From: Bradyrhizobium sp. SK17
Lineage (GTDB): Bacteria > Pseudomonadota > Alphaproteobacteria > Rhizobiales > Xanthobacteraceae
DNA: 64,000 bases
NCBI RefSeq assembly: GCF_002831585.1
Contig: NZ_CP025114.1
Span: 62,001 to 126,000 of the forward strand
Reading direction: 5' to 3'
Position 1 is the first letter of the stretch; each line of letters opens with the position of its first letter. Below, piece by piece: positions 58,112 through 64,000 of this stretch. The notes below the pieces were generated by a model, which saw nothing but the letters and a program-made list of their open reading frames with translations, did no database searches and had not been told where the DNA came from. The translations under genes were made by a program, and so were the position numbers.

Positions 58112-59329
58112 ATGGCAAGCCGCTCGACCATCTTTGTTGTCGCGTTCGCGGCAGGAGCCGGGATTTTCGCGCTCGCGCCGGGGCTATCGACGACGGTTCA
58201 ACGGGCAATCGGGATAGGACCGCAGGCCAACACGGCAATTCCGCCCAAGCCGTCGGCACCGGAGCCGATCTCCGGCCTTCTGCCAATGAACGATGAACAG
58301 ATCAAGCTCGCGCAGATCGATCTGGTCGAGGTAGGACCGGCAGCAATCGCAAAGCGTCTCGTTGTTCCGAGTTCGATCGTTCCGCATGGCGACCGGATCG
58401 CGCACGTCTCGGTCAAGCTGTCCGGCACGGTCGCGGAGTTGCGCAAGAATATCGGCGACGACGTCGTCAAGGATGAGGTGATCGCGGTCCTCGAGAGCCG
58501 CGAGGTTGCCGACGCCAAGAGCGAGTACCTGGCAGCCCGCCTGACGAACGATCTGCAACAGGATCTGTTCAACCGGGACCGGCTCCTTTGGGAAGCTAAA
58601 ACCGGCACCGAACAACAATATCTCCGCTCCCGCAACGCCGCTGCGCAGACCAGCATGAGGGTCAATATCGCGCGGCAGAAGCTGATGGCTCTCGGCCTCG
58701 CCGAGAGCGAGATCAAGGCGCTTCCGGATGCGCCGGAGGCCCGCCTGCGGCGGCAGGACGTCGTGGCCCCGATCACCGGGCGCGTCGTCGAACGCAAGGT
58801 CGAGCTTGGCACGGCGGTCGGCCGCGACAATCTTGAAACGGAACTGTTCGTCATCGTCGACCTCAGCCGTGTCTGGGTGGAATTGTCGGTGGCCTCCTCC
58901 GACCTTCCTTTGATCCAGGAAGGGCAATCGGTCAAAATTTCCGCGCGAGGTCTTACCAAGACAACCATCGGCAAGATCGTCTTCGTGAGCCCGCTGGTCG
59001 ACAAGGATACGCGCACGGCGCGCGTCGTGGCTGAAATCCCCAACGCTGAGCGGACCTGGCGTCCGGGATCGTTCGTCACCGCGGCGATCGCCCTCAACGA
59101 GCGGACCGTGCCCGTCGTCGTGCCCGCGACCGCAATTCAAAAGTTGGAAGGCCAACCGATCGTATTCGTCCGGACCAAAGACGGCTTCGAGAAGCGGGAC
59201 GTCGTGCTTGGCGAGAGAGAGGATCAAGCCCTCGAGATCGTGTCCGGCCTGACGCCCGGCGAGGCCATTGCCGCGACGAACACGTTCTCGCTCAAGGCCG
59301 AGCTTTCGAAGCCAAGGGACGAGGACTAA
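58112..59329 (+). CDS. CzcB/CusB-like RND periplasmic adaptor, 405 aa
   Basis: HlyD-type membrane fusion protein: one N-terminal helix, a lipoyl half (HVSVKLSGTVAELRKNIGDDV), helical hairpin (about 125-205), second lipoyl half (DVVAPITGRVVERKVELG) and beta-barrel domain (VWVELSVASSDLPLIQEGQ). It links the RND pump to an outer-membrane channel not seen here. ATG 58112 is used; a GTG at 58073 overlapping the repressor stop is an alternative. Only three bases separate it from the pump gene. Confidence 0.88.
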   Translation: MASRSTIFVVAFAAGAGIFALAPGLSTTVQRAIGIGPQANTAIPPKPSAPEPISGLLPMNDEQIKLAQIDLVEVGPAAIAKRLVVPSSIVPHGDRIAHVSVKLSGTVAELRKNIGDDVVKDEVIAVLESREVADAKSEYLAARLTNDLQQDLFNRDRLLWEAKTGTEQQYLRSRNAAAQTSMRVNIARQKLMALGLAESEIKALPDAPEARLRRQDVVAPITGRVVERKVELGTAVGRDNLETELFVIVDLSRVWVELSVASSDLPLIQEGQSVKISARGLTKTTIGKIVFVSPLVDKDTRTARVVAEIPNAERTWRPGSFVTAAIALNERTVPVVVPATAIQKLEGQPIVFVRTKDGFEKRDVVLGEREDQALEIVSGLTPGEAIAATNTFSLKAELSKPRDED

Positions 59330-59332
59330 GCG

Positions 59333-62300
59333 ATGATCGAACGCATCATCGATTTTTCGGTCCGGCGCCGATGGCTGGTCCTACTGATCACGCTGGCGGC
59401 GGTCGTATCGGGCTTCTGGTCCCTGACCAAGCTTCCGATCGATGCGGTTCCCGACGTCACCAACGTCCAGGTCCAGGTCAACGCCGTGGCCCCGGCGCTG
59501 ACGCCTGTCGAAATCGAGAAGCAGGTCACCGTCGCGCTGGAGACGGTGCTGGCCGGCACGCCCGGTTTGGAATCGACGCGGTCCTTTTCGCGAAACGGTT
59601 TTGCCCAGATCACGGCCGTGTTCACCGACCGCACGAACATCTACTTCGCGCGCCAGCAGGTCTCGGAACGTATCAACGAGGCCAAGGCCAATCTTCCGCC
59701 CGGTGTGGACATCAAGCTTGGGCCGATCTCGACGGGTCTGGGCGAGATCTACTGGTGGGCGGTCGAGTACGCCAAGCCTGGCGCAATTGCGCCGGTGCGC
59801 GACGGGCAGCCCGGATGGCAATCCGACGGGACCTACCTCACGCCCGAAGGTGAGCGCCTGACCGACGATTTTCAGCGCACCGTATATCTGCGCACCGTAC
59901 AGGACTGGATCATCCGCCCGCAGATGAAGACGGTCCCCGGGGTGGCTGGCGCCGACGCCATCGGTGGCTTCGTCAAGCAGTTTCAGGTGCAGCCCGACCC
60001 AACGCGGCTGATCAGCTTTGGACTGTCGCTCGACCAGGTAATCGCGGCCATCGAGGCCAACAACGTCAGTCGCGGCGCCAACTACATCGAACAAAATGGC
60101 GAAGGTTACGTGGTACGCGCCAGCGGCCGCGTCGAAAATATCGAAGACATCTCGCAGATCGTCGTCGCCACGCGGGCCGGCGTGCCGGTCCGCGTCAAGG
60201 ATGTCGCCGACGTCGCAATCGGAAAGGAATTGCGCACCGGCAGCGCCAGCGTCAACGGCCGCGAGGTTGTCCTTGGAACGGCGCTGATGCTGATCGGAGG
60301 CAACAGCCGCACGGTCGCGGCGGCGGCGGATGCGAAGATCAAAGAGATCAGCCGCACGCTTCCGCCCGGCATCTATGCCCACACCGTGCTCAACCGCACG
60401 CAATTGGTCGATGCCACCATCGAGACTGTCGCCACCAACCTGGCGGAAGGCGCACTGCTCGTCATCGTCGTGCTCTTTCTCTTGTTGGGCAACCTGCGGG
60501 CTGCCGTGGTGACCGCGTGCGTCATCCCGGTCACCATGATGTTGACCGCAACGGGCATGCTGCAGGGCAAGATCAGCGCCAATCTCATGAGCCTGGGCGC
60601 CTTGGATTTCGGACTGATCGTGGACGGCGCCGTGATCATCGCGGAGAACTGCCTCCGCCATCTTTCCGAGCGCCAGCGCGAGCTTGGGCGGGCGCTGGCG
60701 CTGGACGAACGGCTCCAGACCGTCAAGGAATCGGCCATCGAAATGATCCGGCCGACGGTCTACGGCCAGCTCATCATCATTCTCGTCTACGTGCCGCTGC
60801 TGACGTTCACGGGCGTTGAGGGCAAGACGTTCGAGCCGATGGCGCTGACGGTCATCATCGCGCTCGTCGCGGCCTTCGTCGTCTCGCTGACGTTCGTCCC
60901 GGCCATGGTCGCGCTGACCGTCACCAAACCTGTCAGCGAGCAGGAAAACGCCATCATCCGCACGCTGAAGGCCGGCTATGCGCCGCTGTTGACGCGGGTG
61001 ATCGCGTCACCGCTGCCGGCCATCGGCGTTGCCGCGGTTCTGTTCATCGCCGCGGGTTTGCTGTTCACGCGGCTGGGACAGGAGTTCACGCCGACGCTGG
61101 ACGAAAAGAACATCGTGATGGAGGTCAAGCGTGTCCCGAGCACGTCCATAACCCAATCGCAGGCGATGCAACTCCAGATCGAGAGCGTCGTCAGCAAATT
61201 TCCCCAAGTGGCGTTCGTGTTCTCCCGCACCGGAACGCCGGACCTCGCCGCCGACCCGATGCCACCGAGCGCGTCCGACACCTACATCATCGTCAAGCCG
61301 CAGGCCGAGTGGCCCGACCCGTCGATGACGAAAGACGATCTCATCAAGCAGATCGAAGCGGAAGCCTCGAAACTTCCGGGCAACAAGCTGGGCTTCTCCC
61401 AGCCCATCGAAATGCGGTTCAATGAGCTAATCGCGGGCGTACGCGAGGATCTGGCGGTCAAGGTCTTCGGCGACGATTTCGAGGAGATGCAGCGGACCGC
61501 GGGCAGCATCGCCAGTGTGCTGCGCCGCATCGACGGCGCCCAGAACGTCAAGGTGGAAGAGACCACCGGTCTTCCGTTCCTGGAGATCAAGATCGACAAG
61601 GCCGAAATCGCCCGCCGCGGCCTCAGCCTGCTCGCGGTCCAGGATGTGATCGAAGCCGCGGTCGGCGGCCGGGTTGCCGGGCTGGTGTTCGAGGGCGATC
61701 GGCGTTTCCAGATCATCGTCAGGCTGAACGATGCGCTGCGCAACGATATCGCGGCGCTGGAAAACCTGCCGGTCCAATTGCCGCGACTGACTGCAAATGC
61801 CGCCGTGGCGTCCGTGCCCCTTCGCGCTCTGGCGACCTTCGAGCAAACCGAAGGCGCCAACCAGATCAGCCGCGAGAACGGCAAGCGGCGTGTCGTCGCG
61901 ACGGCCGAAGTCCGTGGACGGGATATCGGATCGCTGGTTGCCGAGGCACAGGCGGCCGTTGGCGAGAAGGTCAAACTGGCACCAGGGACCTGGCTCTCCT
62001 GGGGCGGGCAGTTCGAGAATTTCTCCGTCGCCCGGCAGCGTCTGATGTTCGTGGTCCCCGGCTGTTTCCTCTTAATATTTCTGCTGCTGTTCGGTGCCCT
62101 CGGTTCGGCGCGGGACGCGCTTCTGGTCTTCAGCGCGGTGCCCCTCGCGCTCACGGGAGGCATCGCTGCGCTATGGTTGCGCGGCATGCCATTCTCGATC
62201 TCGGCCGCCGTCGGCTTTATCGCACTCTCCGGGGTCGCGGTCCTGAACGGATTGGTGATGCTCAGCCAGATTCGAAGACTGATTTCGGAAGGTGTGGGTA

Positions 62301-62572
62301 CAAGCGCGGCCATCAGCCAAGGCGCTCTGACACGGTTTCGTCCGGTCATCATGACGGCATTGGTCGCCTCGCTCGGCTTTGTGCCGATGGCGCTTGCGAC
62401 GGGTACAGGGGCCGAGGTGCAGAAGCCGCTGGCGACCGTAGTGATCGGCGGGCTGTTGAGCGCGACACTGCTTACCTTGCTCGTCTTGCCGGCGCTCTAT
62501 TCCTACTTCGCGTCCGTCGAAAGCCAGACAAAGTCCGACCGTGCGTTCGCTCCACGCCGGGCCGCCGAATAG
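59333..62572 (+). CDS. CzcA-type heavy-metal RND efflux pump, 1079 aa
   Basis: Twelve-helix HME-RND transporter. N-terminal IIDFSVRRRWLVLL, porter-domain PDVTNVQVQVNAVAPALTP, and TM4 motif LDFGLIVDGAVIIAEN near residues 423-438 carrying the D-D-E residues of HME1 pumps for Zn, Co, Ni or Cd (copper pumps of the CusA type lack this set). Full length and apparently intact. Second gene of a three-gene efflux operon after the repressor; no CzcC. Confidence 0.92.
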   Translation: MIERIIDFSVRRRWLVLLITLAAVVSGFWSLTKLPIDAVPDVTNVQVQVNAVAPALTPVEIEKQVTVALETVLAGTPGLESTRSFSRNGFAQITAVFTDRTNIYFARQQVSERINEAKANLPPGVDIKLGPISTGLGEIYWWAVEYAKPGAIAPVRDGQPGWQSDGTYLTPEGERLTDDFQRTVYLRTVQDWIIRPQMKTVPGVAGADAIGGFVKQFQVQPDPTRLISFGLSLDQVIAAIEANNVSRGANYIEQNGEGYVVRASGRVENIEDISQIVVATRAGVPVRVKDVADVAIGKELRTGSASVNGREVVLGTALMLIGGNSRTVAAAADAKIKEISRTLPPGIYAHTVLNRTQLVDATIETVATNLAEGALLVIVVLFLLLGNLRAAVVTACVIPVTMMLTATGMLQGKISANLMSLGALDFGLIVDGAVIIAENCLRHLSERQRELGRALALDERLQTVKESAIEMIRPTVYGQLIIILVYVPLLTFTGVEGKTFEPMALTVIIALVAAFVVSLTFVPAMVALTVTKPVSEQENAIIRTLKAGYAPLLTRVIASPLPAIGVAAVLFIAAGLLFTRLGQEFTPTLDEKNIVMEVKRVPSTSITQSQAMQLQIESVVSKFPQVAFVFSRTGTPDLAADPMPPSASDTYIIVKPQAEWPDPSMTKDDLIKQIEAEASKLPGNKLGFSQPIEMRFNELIAGVREDLAVKVFGDDFEEMQRTAGSIASVLRRIDGAQNVKVEETTGLPFLEIKIDKAEIARRGLSLLAVQDVIEAAVGGRVAGLVFEGDRRFQIIVRLNDALRNDIAALENLPVQLPRLTANAAVASVPLRALATFEQTEGANQISRENGKRRVVATAEVRGRDIGSLVAEAQAAVGEKVKLAPGTWLSWGGQFENFSVARQRLMFVVPGCFLLIFLLLFGALGSARDALLVFSAVPLALTGGIAALWLRGMPFSISAAVGFIALSGVAVLNGLVMLSQIRRLISEGVGTSAAISQGALTRFRPVIMTALVASLGFVPMALATGTGAEVQKPLATVVIGGLLSATLLTLLVLPALYSYFASVESQTKSDRAFAPRRAAE

Positions 62573-62588
62573 ACCTTGAAGGTACCAC

Positions 62589-63914
62589 ATGCTGACGAAA
62601 ATACAGGATTGGTTCGGTCTGTCGCCGCAACGGCAATCAGTTGACCTCGGTCACGGGCATGACGACGGCCGGGGCCATGGCCACACACACGGTACGATAG
62701 ACCCCACCATCGCGACGACAACGCGGGGCATCTGGGCTATCAAATGGTCGTTCATCGTGTTGGCGATCACGTCCATTCTCCAGCTTGGAGTCGTTACGAT
62801 TTCGGGCAGCGTCGCGTTGCTCGCCGACACGATCCATAACGTCGGAGACGCGGTGACCGCAATCCCTCTCTGGATTGCTTTCATGTTGGCACGCCGCAAG
62901 CCGAGCAAGACGTTCACCTATGGTCTGGGGCGCGTCGAGGATCTGGCGGGCGTGATCATTGTCGCGATCATCCTGTTCAGTGCCGTCTTCGCCGGCTATG
63001 AGGCGATCGAGCGCCTGATCCATCCGCAGAGTATTGATTTCATTCCGTGGGTGGTTGCCGCCGGCATCATCGGATTCATCGGCAACGAAGCCGTGGCGGT
63101 ATTCCGCATTCGGGTCGGGCGCGAAATCAACAGCGTGGCTCTCATCGCCGATGGTTATCATGCGCGCACCGATGGTTTCACAAGCCTGGCCGTCGTCGCG
63201 GGTGCGATCGGCGTTTGGCTAGGATTTCCGCTTGCAGACCCCATCGTGGGTCTCCTCATTACGATCGCCATCTTCGGCATCGTCTGGCAGTCGTCCAAGG
63301 CGGCGTTTGTCCGGATGCTGGACGGCGTCGATCCCGCCATCACCGACGAAGTCATACACGCTGTCGAGCATGTCAAAGGTGTCCGCCGGATTCTTGAAGT
63401 CAAGGCACGTTGGCTTGGACATCGCCTGCTCGCTGATATCGGCATCCAGATCGACGCCGACATGACGATGGCCGACGCCGACCGTTTGGCGGACAACCTC
63501 AAACATGAGCTGTTCGAGCATATTCCCGGCCTCAGCGTGGCCAACGTTCGCGTTTCGTCGCGATTTGCCGGCGATACGGTGGCGCCCGCGAACCATCATG
63601 CGCCGGAGCCGTTCCAGGTGCGGAGCCATCTGGCGGAAGGAGCGCTTTCGATCGCGAGCACACCGGCGGGCGAGCGGATGCGGCTCACCTTGAATCGCCC
63701 CATTGATGGATTGAACGCCGTCGTAGTGATCGCGCGCGCCGGCCTTGCCGAGACGCTTGTGCTTTCTCCATCTTCGTCGAGTCCTTCAATGCTCGAAAGC
63801 ACGTCCGCGCCCGCCGAGCCGCATGAATTCGACGCGCGGCTTATTCTGTCGATAAATGGCGAAGAGGACGTTCAGGAATTTCGTATGGAGGAGCCGGCGG
63901 GCCACGGTCATTGA
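62589..63914 (+). CDS. CDF-family cation efflux protein with extended C-terminus, 441 aa
   Basis: His-rich N-terminus (GHGHDDGRGHGHTHG), six helices with the paired metal-site residues in LLADTIHNVGDAV (H and D) and VALIADGYHARTDGF (H and D), then the cytoplasmic domain (VKGVRRILEVKARWLGHRL). An extra tail of about 100 residues beyond the usual CDF length ends in EEPAGHGH. The layout recalls DmeF of the nickel-cobalt DmeRF pair. It follows the RND pump by 16 bases. Confidence 0.9.
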   Translation: MLTKIQDWFGLSPQRQSVDLGHGHDDGRGHGHTHGTIDPTIATTTRGIWAIKWSFIVLAITSILQLGVVTISGSVALLADTIHNVGDAVTAIPLWIAFMLARRKPSKTFTYGLGRVEDLAGVIIVAIILFSAVFAGYEAIERLIHPQSIDFIPWVVAAGIIGFIGNEAVAVFRIRVGREINSVALIADGYHARTDGFTSLAVVAGAIGVWLGFPLADPIVGLLITIAIFGIVWQSSKAAFVRMLDGVDPAITDEVIHAVEHVKGVRRILEVKARWLGHRLLADIGIQIDADMTMADADRLADNLKHELFEHIPGLSVANVRVSSRFAGDTVAPANHHAPEPFQVRSHLAEGALSIASTPAGERMRLTLNRPIDGLNAVVVIARAGLAETLVLSPSSSSPSMLESTSAPAEPHEFDARLILSINGEEDVQEFRMEEPAGHGH

Positions 63915-64000
63915 AACTCCGAGCAGCCGCCCGCTATGCAACTTGGGTATCCGCCTAGCTAAGACGTCGGCTCAGGCCTCGCCATTCCGGTTGCTGAACC

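Noticed and set aside
1..64000. tRNA, rRNA, CRISPR array, relaxase or replication origin
   Set aside because: None could be recognised by reading; a covariance-model or iteron search would be needed to exclude small RNA genes or origins.

Overview
The window looks like a mosaic mobile or accessory region (plasmid or integrative conjugative element) from a GC-rich alphaproteobacterium. The gene families, the VirB layout and a small secreted protein ending in GGPKS suggest the Bradyrhizobium/Afipia/Nitrobacter group; this taxonomic placement is inference, not computed. No rRNA, tRNA, CRISPR array, relaxase or replication origin is visible.

Layout. (1) 42-4742, minus strand: a tight block of mostly exported small proteins (lysozyme-like, two tandem paralogues, a lipoprotein, two staphylococcal-nuclease-like proteins flanking an ssb gene) that diverges from the conjugation operon. 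(2) 4842-17774, plus strand: a nearly complete VirB/VirD4 type IV secretion operon (virB1-2-3-4, a frameshifted gene, virB5, a small membrane protein, virB7-6-8-9-10-11, virD4). (3) 18289-38611: a sulfur-oxidation and redox island. A eukaryote-type sulfide:quinone oxidoreductase (sqr) diverges from a coupled operon encoding a PTP-like Blh protein, a peroxiredoxin, a persulfide dioxygenase, a BigR/SqrR-type ArsR sensor, two YeeE/YedE half-transporters, a TauE exporter and a DoxX protein. A QseBC/PmrAB-like two-component system diverges from dsbD, a dsbA-like gene, an L,D-transpeptidase lipoprotein, a small methyltransferase-like membrane protein, a Tat-exported protein and an orphan solute-binding protein. 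Then comes a SoxB-like 5'-nucleotidase gene split by an IS element, followed by the thiosulfate dehydrogenase pair tsdB-tsdA. (4) 38637-43502: a C-terminal ctaD scrap fused to a virB9 tail, then a second, diverged copy of virB10-virB11-virD4. (5) 43644-48145: a hipBA toxin-antitoxin unit preceded by four palindromic operators, then an ATPase+HNH pair resembling the Septu anti-phage system. (6) 48495-51119: a small secreted protein and two truncated genes (nrsF, acyltransferase) on either side of an IS3-type element. (7) 51469-56495: an isolated soxB, then padR-chrA (chromate efflux) with a perfect operator palindrome, a small conserved gene and a multicopper oxidase that appears to lack an internal copper-binding segment. 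(8) 56944-63914: ynfA, then a CsoR/RcnR-type repressor with its G/C-tract operator, a CzcB-like adaptor, a CzcA-like RND pump and a CDF transporter, together a divalent metal efflux module.

How the genes work together (inference from families). Sulfide would be oxidised at the membrane by Sqr, persulfide removed by the dioxygenase, sulfite exported by TauE, and thiosulfate joined to tetrathionate by TsdA with TsdB as electron acceptor. The ArsR-type sensor has two cysteines at the spacing known for persulfide switches. Dsb and Tat proteins point to periplasmic thiol chemistry. Metal and chromate efflux, toxin-antitoxin and defence genes are typical cargo. The two T4SS segments and the truncated genes at the boundaries indicate assembly from more than one mobile element.
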